DNA of 64,000 bases from CAYWFP01 sp964457365 (GTDB lineage Bacteria > Planctomycetota > SZUA-567), in assembly GCA_964457365.1 (NCBI GenBank), contig CAYWFP010000003.1, positions 1 through 64,000 of the forward strand, in the 5' to 3' direction. Of the stretch, positions 40,993-52,173 are shown one piece after another. Both the position numbers and the translations under genes were made by a program. Numbering within the stretch: the stretch's first letter is position 1; each line of letters begins with the position of its first letter. A model generated the notes under the pieces. It worked only from the letters and a program-made list of their open reading frames with translations, was not told the origin of the DNA and did no database searches.

Positions 40993-42222
40993 ATGCATGT
41001 CAAATGGGCGTTGTTGTTGTGTTTCGTGGGAAGCGTTGCCGCGGGCGGGGAGCGGTTGCAGCCGGAGGATCTGGAGTACCGCGGCGCGTTCCGGCTTCCC
41101 GATGGGCCCGAGGAATTCGCCTGGATGTACAGCGGGGAGGGGCTGGCTTATTATCCCGATGGCGACAAGGGCGGTCCCGGCGACGGTTATCCCGGTTCGC
41201 TCTTCGGCGTGGGGCACAACTGGAACCAGTATGTCTCCGAGATCGCCATCCCCGTGCCGGTGGTCTCCGCGGCGAAGAACCTGGACGAACTGAATACCGC
41301 CACGACGTTGCAGGCGTTCGCGAATATCCGCGGCGAACTGTACGCGGAGATGGAGATGCCGCGTGCGGGTTTGGCTATCCTGCCGCAGATGCCCGGGCAG
41401 GCCGCGGCGAAGCTGTATTTCTCATTTGCTCAGCATCTGGAGGATCAGCCCGGAAAGCCGGCGTTCGGCTGGTGCGAGTTGACCTTGAGCACGCCAAAGC
41501 CCGCGGGACCGTGGCGTATCGACGGACTCGGCAACTACCTCACCTCCGACTACCTGCTGCCGCTGCCCCGCGCGTGGGCGAAAAAACATGCCGGCGGGCG
41601 TTGCCTCGGCGCCGGGCGTTACCGCGACGGCGGGCAGGGCGGGCAAGGCCCGTCGCTCTTCGCGGTCGCACCGTGGCAGGACGGGAAACCGCCGCCGGCG
41701 AATGCCGAACTCGCCATGACGACGCTGCTGAGATATCCCGCCGTTACCGCCGCCGAGCCGCACGCGATGAAGAACTACCATCACTCCGACGACTGGTCGG
41801 GCGCAGCATGGGTCATCGCCGGCGGAAAGTCGGCGCTGCTCTTTCTGGGCACCAAGGGCGCGGGCAAATGCTGGTACGGCTACGCCAACGGGCTGGTCTG
41901 GCCGGAGGAACCGCCGTATCCTAAGGTGCCGGAGTATCCGTTCCAGGACCGCGGCTGGTGGTCGAGCAGAATGTTCGCGCAGATCCTCTTCTACGACACG
42001 GCCGACCTGGAGAAAGTGGCGGCGGGGAAGATGCGGCCCCGGGAACCACAACCGTATGCCACGCTGGATATCGAGCCGTTTCTGTATCGCCAACGCGAGC
42101 GACTCGAGATGCGCCACCTCGGCGCGGCGGCGTTCGATCGCGCGCGCGGCATCCTATACGTGGTCGAGTTCCGCGGCGACGAGGACAAGTCGCTGGTGCA
42201 TGTATGGCAGGTGAAGGGTTGA
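40993..42222 (+). CDS. secreted protein of unknown function
   Basis: A 409-residue protein with a signal peptide (MHVKWALLLCFVGSVAAGGE). The body is rich in Trp, Tyr and Gly, with repeated short motifs such as LQPEDLEYRGAFRLP, GVGHNWNQYVSEI, HHSDDWSGAAWVIAG and ARGILYVVEFRGDED, suggesting a beta-propeller-like or beta-sheet protein. No catalytic motif is evident. GGGAAGG precedes the ATG. It stands between the FRG gene and pabBC with no clear operon partner. Confidence 0.6.
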   Translation: MHVKWALLLCFVGSVAAGGERLQPEDLEYRGAFRLPDGPEEFAWMYSGEGLAYYPDGDKGGPGDGYPGSLFGVGHNWNQYVSEIAIPVPVVSAAKNLDELNTATTLQAFANIRGELYAEMEMPRAGLAILPQMPGQAAAKLYFSFAQHLEDQPGKPAFGWCELTLSTPKPAGPWRIDGLGNYLTSDYLLPLPRAWAKKHAGGRCLGAGRYRDGGQGGQGPSLFAVAPWQDGKPPPANAELAMTTLLRYPAVTAAEPHAMKNYHHSDDWSGAAWVIAGGKSALLFLGTKGAGKCWYGYANGLVWPEEPPYPKVPEYPFQDRGWWSSRMFAQILFYDTADLEKVAAGKMRPREPQPYATLDIEPFLYRQRERLEMRHLGAAAFDRARGILYVVEFRGDEDKSLVHVWQVKG

Positions 42223-42251
42223 TTGACCCGTTCTTTGCATCGCGGTACCAT
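42223..42251 (+). promoter_or_regulatory. candidate sigma-70 promoter of pabBC
   Basis: TTGACC (42223-42228) and TACCAT (42246-42251) are 17 bases apart. Transcription would start near 42258, downstream of the ATG at 42253, which favours the ATG at 42274 as translation start. Confidence 0.45.
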
Positions 42252-42273
42252 CATGCCCATGCCCGGACAACGG

Positions 42274-44058
42274 ATGAAGCGCGACATGTCGTTGACGCAG
42301 CCTGCCGCCGTATTCCGCTATGCCGGCGGCGAGGGCTGGCTCTGTTTCGGTCAGCCGCGTCAGGTCATCGCTGCCTCGACGATAGACGGGGTGATGCCGG
42401 CGTTGGCGAAAATCGAGGAGACGGTCGAGCGCGACAAACTGCATGCCGCCGGCTTTCTCGCTTACGAGGCCGCTCCCGCATTCGATCCGGCGTTGAAGAC
42501 GCGCGCGCCGTATCCGGGACTGCCGCTCGTGTGGTTCGGTCTCTTCGAAGAACCCACGCTTGTCGAGATGCTTCCTTTTGCCAAGACGCCGTCGGCGGAT
42601 ACGTTGTCTTGGGAACCGTCTCTTGCTGAGATGGACTACGCCGCCGCCATCGATGCGATCAAGGCGGCGATCGCGCGAGGCGATACGTACCAGGTGAATT
42701 ATACCTATCGCCTGCGCGCGCATTTCGCCGACGATGCGCGCGGGTTATTCGCACAGCTGGCACAGGCGCAGGAGACGCCGTACCTGGCGTATCTCGATAC
42801 CGGTCGTTTCGCGATCTGTTCGGCTTCTCCGGAACTGTTCTTTCGGCTGGACGGCGCTGCGTTGCTCGCGCGGCCGATGAAAGGCACGATGGCGCGCGGA
42901 TTGACCTGCGCGCAGGATCGCGACCAGTGCGAGAAACTGCAGGTGTCGGTGAAAAATCGCGCCGAGAACGCCATGATCGTGGACATGGTGCGCAACGATC
43001 TCGGACGCGTGGCAACGGTCGGCAGCGTCGCGGTGACGCGTCCGTTCGCTGTCGAGAAGTACCCCACGCTCTGGCAGATGGTTTCGGACGTGACCGCGCG
43101 CAGCCTCTCCCGGATCACGGAAATCCTGGCCGCGCTGTTCCCGTGCGCGTCCATCACCGGCGCGCCGAAGGCGAAGACGATGGGGCTGATCGCTGAGTTG
43201 GAGACCGGGCCGCGCGGGGTGTATACCGGCGCGGTCGGCCTGATCGCGCCGGGACGGCAAGCTGGCTTCAGTGTCGCCATCCGCACCGTCACCGTCGACC
43301 GCGAGAGCAGCGAAGCGCTCTATGGCGTCGGCGGGGGCGTGGTCTGGGACTCGACGGCCCGTGACGAATACGCCGAAAGTCTGCTCAAGGCCCGGGTGCT
43401 GGGTGAGAGGCAGTTGCCGTTTCGCTTGTTGGAGACGTTGCTCTGGACGCCGGCGGAGGGATACTTCCTGCTGGATCGCCACGTAGCGCGCCTCTGCGCT
43501 TCGGCCGATTACTTCGACTTTCCCGTCGATGCCGGGCGGATCCGGGGCGCCTTGCATTCACGCTCCGAATCGTTTGCGCCCAAGCCGCACAAGGTGCGCC
43601 TGCTTGTCGACGTCAAGGGCGGGATCGAGGTGGAGACGTCGGTTCTTCCGCTTTCCTTCCAGCGGCCGGTGCGGCTGCGGATCTGTCCGCTGCGAATCGA
43701 TTCGCGCGACGCCTTTCTCTATCACAAGACCACCAAGCGCGAGGTATACGCGCGCGCGCGCGCGGCCTGCCCGGATGCCGACGACGTGCTGCTGGTGAAC
43801 GAGCGCGGTGAAGTCACCGAAACGACCATCGCCAATGTTGTCGTCCGCAGAAACGGACAGCTTCTGACGCCGGCGGTGGACTGCGGCCTGCTGGCGGGGA
43901 CGTTTCGCGATCACCTGATCGAACGCGGTGAGATCCGCGAATCCGTGCTGATGCGCGAGGACTTGCACGCGTCCGAGCGGGTATATGTCGTAAACTCGGT
44001 GCGCCAGTGGCGGCGGGCGGTGGTGGAAGGATCCCCGCGCGGCAACGACAGTCCGTAG
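42274..44058 (+). CDS. pabBC: aminodeoxychorismate synthase component I fused to aminodeoxychorismate lyase
   Basis: A protein of about 594 residues. The chorismate-binding half (about 90-370) shows GDTYQVNYTYRLRAHF, ASPELFFRLDGAALLARPMK, GTMARGL, SVKNRAENAMIVDMVRNDLG and IFPCA-like SITGAPKAKTMGLI. The C-terminal half (about 385-590) is a fold-IV PLP lyase with the Schiff-base Lys in FLYHKTTKREVY and VNERGEVTETTIANVVV. Together they turn chorismate and glutamine-derived ammonia into p-aminobenzoate for folate. PabA is not adjacent. ATG 42253 is an alternative start; the promoter at 42223-42251 favours 42274. Confidence 0.92.
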   Translation: MKRDMSLTQPAAVFRYAGGEGWLCFGQPRQVIAASTIDGVMPALAKIEETVERDKLHAAGFLAYEAAPAFDPALKTRAPYPGLPLVWFGLFEEPTLVEMLPFAKTPSADTLSWEPSLAEMDYAAAIDAIKAAIARGDTYQVNYTYRLRAHFADDARGLFAQLAQAQETPYLAYLDTGRFAICSASPELFFRLDGAALLARPMKGTMARGLTCAQDRDQCEKLQVSVKNRAENAMIVDMVRNDLGRVATVGSVAVTRPFAVEKYPTLWQMVSDVTARSLSRITEILAALFPCASITGAPKAKTMGLIAELETGPRGVYTGAVGLIAPGRQAGFSVAIRTVTVDRESSEALYGVGGGVVWDSTARDEYAESLLKARVLGERQLPFRLLETLLWTPAEGYFLLDRHVARLCASADYFDFPVDAGRIRGALHSRSESFAPKPHKVRLLVDVKGGIEVETSVLPLSFQRPVRLRICPLRIDSRDAFLYHKTTKREVYARARAACPDADDVLLVNERGEVTETTIANVVVRRNGQLLTPAVDCGLLAGTFRDHLIERGEIRESVLMREDLHASERVYVVNSVRQWRRAVVEGSPRGNDSP

Positions 44059-44071
44059 AGGGGCTTCATGC

Positions 44072-45022
44072 ATGGCGAAGACCTGCAGGTGGATCCGTCG
44101 CGTAGCGGTCGCGCTGATGGCGCTCTTCACCTTCTGGCGCATTTCCTGCGATCGGTCGGTCGTGACCGTGCGGGTGGTCGAATATGCCGGGCAGCCAGAA
44201 TGCAAGCCGTACTATATGGAGCTTATCGATCACTGGTCGTACGAGGATGAATGCTGGTCGCCGCATGGCGCTTGGCGCTGCTCGTCTTCGGGCGAGTGCG
44301 TTTCGCCCGACGGACGGATTCGCATCACGGTCAAGGAGGCGCGGAACCACTATTATACCGTCTACCTGTACGGCGAGGCGTACAACGGCGGCAGGCTCGA
44401 ATCGGTCATGACGCTGCGCGAGGGTGAGCCCGGTTCGGGGCCGGATTTCGCTCTCGGCTGGTCAACGGATTCCCGAACGCTGTACATTTACGGACGTACC
44501 GCCGGCCTCTATGGATATGGGCGCAAATACGATCTGCCGCTGATTTATCTTGTCGAGAAGCGAGTTGCCTATGTCTTGCCCCAGAAGTATCTGCCGTGGA
44601 ATCTGCCGCTGAACGAACGGCCCGATGGTGTCTACTTCAAGGTCGGCAAGAACAAAGCAGACGAAAGCGTGGTGCATATCATTGAGAACGGCGATTCCGC
44701 GGCGCGTTTTCCGTATCCGGATATCGAGCGGTTCGAGGCGGAACTTGCCGCAGAACATCCGCTCGATTTCGACGCCGACGGCATCGACGAATTGACACTG
44801 CGGGTGTGGCATGGCGGTAACGGTGGCGATTGGCTGTATGTCTTCGGCAAGCGCGGCCACGCCTGGTCGGAGTGGGGGCGTTTCTTCCTGCTCCACTTTC
44901 AGGATCCGATATTCCGCGACGAAAACGGCGACGGCAGGCTGGACGTGGTTGTGGCTACGGCCGACGACGGCAAGAAACGAGTCGTGCATTACTACACGGA
45001 AGAGGGTTTCGCGAAGGAGTAG
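44072..45022 (+). CDS. exported protein with Cys-rich head and FG-GAP-like tail, unknown function
   Basis: A 316-residue protein with an N-terminal hydrophobic segment (VAVALMALFTFWRISC, possibly a lipid-modified Cys). Several Cys cluster in ECKPYYMELIDHWSYEDE and CWSPHGAWRCSSSGEC. The C-terminal third has EHPLDFDADGIDELTLRVWH and DPIFRDENGDGRLDVVVATA, two FG-GAP/VCBS-like calcium-binding loops. Lower GC-typical features than its neighbours are not apparent. It starts 13 bases after pabBC and is convergent with the M20 peptidase gene. Confidence 0.62.
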   Translation: MAKTCRWIRRVAVALMALFTFWRISCDRSVVTVRVVEYAGQPECKPYYMELIDHWSYEDECWSPHGAWRCSSSGECVSPDGRIRITVKEARNHYYTVYLYGEAYNGGRLESVMTLREGEPGSGPDFALGWSTDSRTLYIYGRTAGLYGYGRKYDLPLIYLVEKRVAYVLPQKYLPWNLPLNERPDGVYFKVGKNKADESVVHIIENGDSAARFPYPDIERFEAELAAEHPLDFDADGIDELTLRVWHGGNGGDWLYVFGKRGHAWSEWGRFFLLHFQDPIFRDENGDGRLDVVVATADDGKKRVVHYYTEEGFAKE

Positions 45023-45035
45023 CCCTGGCGTCGGC

Positions 45036-46217
45036 TCAACCCCTGACCGCCCCCAGCAGCACTTCGACGCAGTCGCACATCTCCTCGATGCTGGCGCGCT
45101 CGCGCGGGCTGTGCGCGCCGTGCATGCCGCAGCCGATCACCGCCGTCGGCAACCCGTGGCGGTTCAGGACGTTCGAGTCGGAACCGCCCTGAGCGATAAC
45201 CGTGCGCGGATGCTTGCCGGCGGCTTCGATGCCCCGGCGCAGAAGTTGCACCGGCAGCGCCTCTTCGTCGAGGCGGTAGCGTTCATAGCAGGTGACCACC
45301 TCGACCTCCACCGTGGCCTTGCGCACGCCTTCGTCGTCGCCGCCCGGGTCGCCGCCGAGGCCGCTCTCGGCGTCGGTCGGGACGTAGACGCGCGCCTCGC
45401 GCACCGCAGCTTCGATCGTGGTCAGCGCCCTGGCGAGGTGGAAGTCCAGCAGGTCCTCCTTGTGGCTGCGGATCTCCCATTCCGCGTACGCCAGGTCCGG
45501 GATGACGTTGATGGCGGTGCCGCTGTTGATGATGCCGAGGTTGCAGGTGGTGAACTCGTCCAGGCGCTTGCTCGGCAGCCGTCCCATCGCCTGCGCCAGC
45601 ACGTGCGCGGCGTTGATGCGCCGCTCGGGAAATGCCGCGTGGCCGCCGACGCCCTGAACGGTGATGCGCACGGCGAGTTTGGTGGGCGCGCCGATGATGA
45701 TCTCCTCGGGGATGCTGTGGTCGAGGACGATGCCCGCGTCCAGATCGTCGTAGACGCCCGACTCCATGGCCAGCACGCCCAGCAGTTCCTTCTCCTCGGC
45801 GACGGTGAAGAGCACGCGCAGTTCCCCGTGCGGCACCTGGTCCTCCTCTAGGCGGTGGAGCAGTTCCAGCAGGCAGGCCACCCCGGTCTTGTCGTCGGCT
45901 CCGAGGATGGTGTCGCCTTCGGAGTTGATGTTGTCACCGTCGACGATGGGCGCGATGGGCTGCTCGCCCGATTCGATGGTGTCCATGTGCGCGGCGAGGA
46001 GCAGTTTCGGCCCTTCGCCCCTCGCGGGGATGCGGACGATCAGGTTGCCGCACTCGCCGCCGATCTGCCCGCCGGTCTCGTCCTCCTCGATAGTGCAGTC
46101 GGGCGAAGCGATGGCCCCGCGGATGTAGTCGGCGACGGCAGCCTCGCGCCGCGAGGGCGAGGGGATCTTCACCAGTTCCAGGAAGGCGTTGAGCAGTCGG
46201 TCGCGGTTCGGCGGCAT
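45036..46217 (-). CDS. M20 family metallopeptidase (tripeptidase/PepT-like)
   Basis: A 393-residue metallopeptidase. Zinc-site blocks are LLLAAHMDTIESGEQ, TILGADDKTGVACLLELL, FTVAEEKELLGVLAM (catalytic Glu) and IVLDHSIPEEIIIGAP; the dimerisation domain has GVGGHAAFPERRINAAHVLA and the final His lies in GCGMHGAHSPRERASIEEM. It resembles the PepT2/carboxypeptidase G2 side of M20, cytoplasmic di- and tripeptide hydrolysis. It follows the epimerase gene by 17 bases on the same strand. Confidence 0.88.
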   Translation of the reverse strand: MPPNRDRLLNAFLELVKIPSPSRREAAVADYIRGAIASPDCTIEEDETGGQIGGECGNLIVRIPARGEGPKLLLAAHMDTIESGEQPIAPIVDGDNINSEGDTILGADDKTGVACLLELLHRLEEDQVPHGELRVLFTVAEEKELLGVLAMESGVYDDLDAGIVLDHSIPEEIIIGAPTKLAVRITVQGVGGHAAFPERRINAAHVLAQAMGRLPSKRLDEFTTCNLGIINSGTAINVIPDLAYAEWEIRSHKEDLLDFHLARALTTIEAAVREARVYVPTDAESGLGGDPGGDDEGVRKATVEVEVVTCYERYRLDEEALPVQLLRRGIEAAGKHPRTVIAQGGSDSNVLNRHGLPTAVIGCGMHGAHSPRERASIEEMCDCVEVLLGAVRG

Positions 46218-46234
46218 AACGGGCTCCCTGCAGG

Positions 46235-47176
46235 TCAGGTGTGGGATAGTTCTTGCCGAAAATAATCCAGCGTCTTCAGAAGACCGTCGCGACGGCGAAC
46301 AAGCGGTTTCCAGCCAAGCACGCGTTCGGCTTTGGTTATGTCGGGGCGGCGCTTCTTCGGGTCGTCCGTCGGCAGTTCCTCGAAGACGATCTCGCTGCGG
46401 CTGCCGGTGATCTCGATCACTTCGCGCGCGATCTCCAGCAGCGTCACCTCTTCGGGATTACCGATGTTGGTCGGTTCGCATTCATTGGATTGCAGCAGAC
46501 GGTAGATGCCCTCGACGAGGTCGCTGACGTACATGAAGCTGCGGGTCTGCGAGCCGTCGCCGTAGACGGTCAGCGGTTCGCCACGCAGGGCCTGGCCGAT
46601 GAAGTTCGGCAGCGCCCGCCCGTCCTCGAGGCGCATGCGCGGCCCGTAGGTGTTGAAGATGCGGACGATCCGCGTCTCCAGGCCGTGGTAGCGGTGATAG
46701 GCCATGGTCATGGCCTCGGCGAAGCGCTTGGCCTCGTCGTAGACACCGCGCGGGCCGACGGGATTGACGTTGCCCCAGTAGCCTTCCGACTGCGGGTGCT
46801 CCAGCGGGTCACCGTATATTTCGCTGGTGGATGCCAGTAGGAAGCGCGCCTCTTTTGCCTTGGCCAGACCCAGTGCGTTCAGGGTTCCCAGCGAGCCGAC
46901 CTTCAGGGTCTGGATAGGCATGTCCATGTAGTCTCGCGGGCTGGCGGGGGAGGCGAAGTGAAGGATGTAGTCGATGTCGTCCGGTACCAGGATGTGGCAG
47001 CTGACGTTCTGTTTGATGAAGTGGAAGTTCTCGTAGGCACCTATCACTTCGATATTCCGGAGGCTGCCGGTACAGAGGTTGTCCAAGGCGTAGACGATGT
47101 GCCCTTCCTGCAGGAAGCGCTCGCAGAGGTGGCTGCCCAGGAATCCCGCACCGCCGGTGACCACTGTCGTCGGCAT
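46235..47176 (-). CDS. NAD-dependent epimerase, UDP-glucuronate decarboxylase-like
   Basis: A 313-residue extended SDR. The NAD motif is VVTGGAGFLGSHLCERFLQ; then come YALDNLCTGSLRNI, YILHFASPASPRDYM, STSEIYGDPLEHPQ and the catalytic Tyr/Lys in GPRGVYDEAKRFAEAM, with RIFNTYGPRM and RSFMYVSDLVEGIYRL following. The ASPASPxDY and SEIYGDP motifs match UXS, which makes UDP-xylose from UDP-glucuronate for cell-surface glycans. The start is ATG 47176, after GAGCGGAAT. It follows the TatD-radical SAM gene by 10 bases. Confidence 0.82.
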   Translation of the reverse strand: MPTTVVTGGAGFLGSHLCERFLQEGHIVYALDNLCTGSLRNIEVIGAYENFHFIKQNVSCHILVPDDIDYILHFASPASPRDYMDMPIQTLKVGSLGTLNALGLAKAKEARFLLASTSEIYGDPLEHPQSEGYWGNVNPVGPRGVYDEAKRFAEAMTMAYHRYHGLETRIVRIFNTYGPRMRLEDGRALPNFIGQALRGEPLTVYGDGSQTRSFMYVSDLVEGIYRLLQSNECEPTNIGNPEEVTLLEIAREVIEITGSRSEIVFEELPTDDPKKRRPDITKAERVLGWKPLVRRRDGLLKTLDYFRQELSHT

Positions 47177-47186
47177 ATTCCGCTCC

Positions 47187-48575
47187 TCAGCCGGCATCCA
47201 CGTGCGAACGCACGCGGAAGTCCGCGCCCAAATCATGCGCGACGCGGCGCGCGGCGTCAATATCAATTTCGGGAAGCCCGATAACCGTCAGCGTCGTCTC
47301 GACGCCCGCGGCGACGCAGCGGCGGGCGAAGTCGCGCGCGGCCGACAGCGCCTCGGCGCCGTAATCGCTGCGGCAGAGCGCGGCGTACTGGGATGGGTCG
47401 GCGCTGTTGAGGGAGATGCTGACCGCGTCGATCCGTCCTTTCAGCTCCGGAACGATGTCGCGTCCGTGGGCGAGATTGCCCAGGCCGTTGGTGTTGAGAC
47501 GCACTCGTTGTCCACGCCGCCGCAGTTCTTCGGCGACGGCCTTCAGTGTTTCCAGGCGCAAGGTCGGTTCGCCGTAGCCGCAGAAGACCACCTCGTCGTA
47601 GCCGTCCGTCCCACCCATGGCGGAGATCACTTCCTCCGCGTCGGGGTCGTGGTCGAGGCGGATGTCGTGTCCCTTGACCAGGAAACCGTGTTGCCTCGCG
47701 CAGAAGACGCAGTTGTTGTTGCAGGCGTTGGTCAGGCTCAGGTAGAGGCTGTTGCGGATCGCGTAGGCGATGGCCGCGGACCGGTCGTGCGGCAACGGCA
47801 GATTCAGAAAGCGGCAGGCGTTGCGGGTGGTGATGCGGGCGATGTCCTCCGGATTCACGCCGCGCAATTTTGCCAGTTCTTCGGTGATGCGGATGCAACT
47901 GATCGGCTCGTTGCGCTCGAGCGTTCGCGGCCGGGGGATGATATACGGCGAGTCGGTGTCGAGCAGCAGGTGCCGGTCGGGAATCTCCGGCATTACCGCG
48001 CGGAGCGATTTCTGATCCTCGTAAGTGACCATGCCGCCGATGCCGAGGTAGAGGCCCGACGCCAGCGCCTGCTCGAGCAGCGCGCGGATCTCGCGTTTGC
48101 CGGCGACGAAGCAGTGCCAGACCGCGACGCCGCCGGCATTCAGGAACGGTGTCACCGCGTCGAGGACTTCCTTGCCGCTCTGGCGCGCGTGCAGAAGCAC
48201 CGGCAGCCTCGTCTCCATCGCCAGGTCCAGTTGCGCGCCGAGGAAATCGTACTGCGTCTGGCGCAGAGCCCGGTCGCGGTACCAGTCGAGCCCGGTCTCG
48301 CCGATGGCCAGCGTGCGCGGATGCTCGGCGAGTTCGCGCAGGTCCGCCAGGTCTCCGGGCTTGGCCTTGGCCGAATCGTTGGGGTGGATGCCCACGGCCG
48401 CGTAGACGTTCTCGTATTGTTCGGCCAGGGCCAGGCCGCGCCGCGAGGATTGGAGATCCGTGCCGATAGTCAGTATGCGAATGCTGTTGCCGGCCGCGCG
48501 TGCGATCACTTCGTCGCGGTCGACATCGAAGGCCCCGGCCTGGAGATGGCAGTGGGTGTCGAAGTAGTCGCTCAT
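47187..48575 (-). CDS. TatD-family deoxyribonuclease/hydrolase fused to a radical SAM domain
   Basis: A 462-residue two-domain protein. Residues 1-255 are TatD: YFDTHCHLQAGAF (HxH), GIHPNDS, AIGETGLDWYRD, LPVLLHARQ, WHCFVAG and LLLDTDSPYI. Residues about 275-462 are radical SAM: SLTNACNNNCVFCARQ supplies the CX3CX2C cluster ligands, and VVFCGYGEPTL is the GGE-type SAM motif. Separate TatD-linked radical SAM proteins are known; here both are in one chain, which argues for a coupled reaction. No maturation substrate is obvious. It lies between the hybrid kinase and the epimerase on one strand. Confidence 0.88.
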   Translation of the reverse strand: MSDYFDTHCHLQAGAFDVDRDEVIARAAGNSIRILTIGTDLQSSRRGLALAEQYENVYAAVGIHPNDSAKAKPGDLADLRELAEHPRTLAIGETGLDWYRDRALRQTQYDFLGAQLDLAMETRLPVLLHARQSGKEVLDAVTPFLNAGGVAVWHCFVAGKREIRALLEQALASGLYLGIGGMVTYEDQKSLRAVMPEIPDRHLLLDTDSPYIIPRPRTLERNEPISCIRITEELAKLRGVNPEDIARITTRNACRFLNLPLPHDRSAAIAYAIRNSLYLSLTNACNNNCVFCARQHGFLVKGHDIRLDHDPDAEEVISAMGGTDGYDEVVFCGYGEPTLRLETLKAVAEELRRRGQRVRLNTNGLGNLAHGRDIVPELKGRIDAVSISLNSADPSQYAALCRSDYGAEALSAARDFARRCVAAGVETTLTVIGLPEIDIDAARRVAHDLGADFRVRSHVDAG

Positions 48576-48609
48576 GCCGGGAGTATAACAGATTTCCCCT
48601 GCGAAGGGA

Positions 48610-51723
<3,114 letters not shown>

Positions 51724-52173
51724 CGGTGAACGGCAGCTCCCGGCATTCGGTCGCAAGGCGGTCTTGGTCAGATGATCATCTTCCCACTGTGCCTCATGAT
51801 GGGGGGATCCGGCAAGTTAGATTCGCATTACGGTGAGGCGGAAGGAGTGTGGAGACGACGGCGCATGCCGTGATAAGACCTTAACTTGCTGTAGTAAAGG
51901 GATTTACCACGCGAATCGCGACAGTGTGATAAACTTCGCGTATCTTCTTTCACAGAAAGCGGTTATGAGTTGCACACCTGAACCAAGTAAATACCTCTAT
52001 TCCCGATTTTATCTTCAAGCGCGGGGGCAGCAGGCCGATAATATGAATGGAATTCTTGCCCGCCGGCGTCGATGGACCGAGGCCGGATCATCCCGAAGGA
52101 GCGGAAGGCCCTGTGCCGCGCGGCGCCTGCACCGGCGCCGGGTTGTCGTATCGCGGCAGCGGAGTTTTCTCTC
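51724..52173. other. divergent intergenic region between hybrid kinase and flgE
   Basis: The 450 bases hold the flgE promoter (52015-52041) and no gene. A perfect inverted repeat CGCGA-A-TCGCG lies near 51911-51925, close to a possible operator. No clear kinase promoter was found. Confidence 0.4.
52015..52041 (+). promoter_or_regulatory. sigma-28 (FliA)-type promoter of flgE
   Basis: TCAA (52015-52018), a 15-base spacer and a perfect GCCGATAA (52034-52041) match the flagellar sigma-28 consensus TAAA-N15-GCCGATAA with one mismatch in the -35. It lies about 130 bases before flgE, in the correct direction. Confidence 0.62.

Noticed and set aside
52072..52173. N-terminal extension of FlgE from 52072
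   Set aside because: Hook proteins begin with the helix that starts at the ATG at 52174; the extension has no family sequence.
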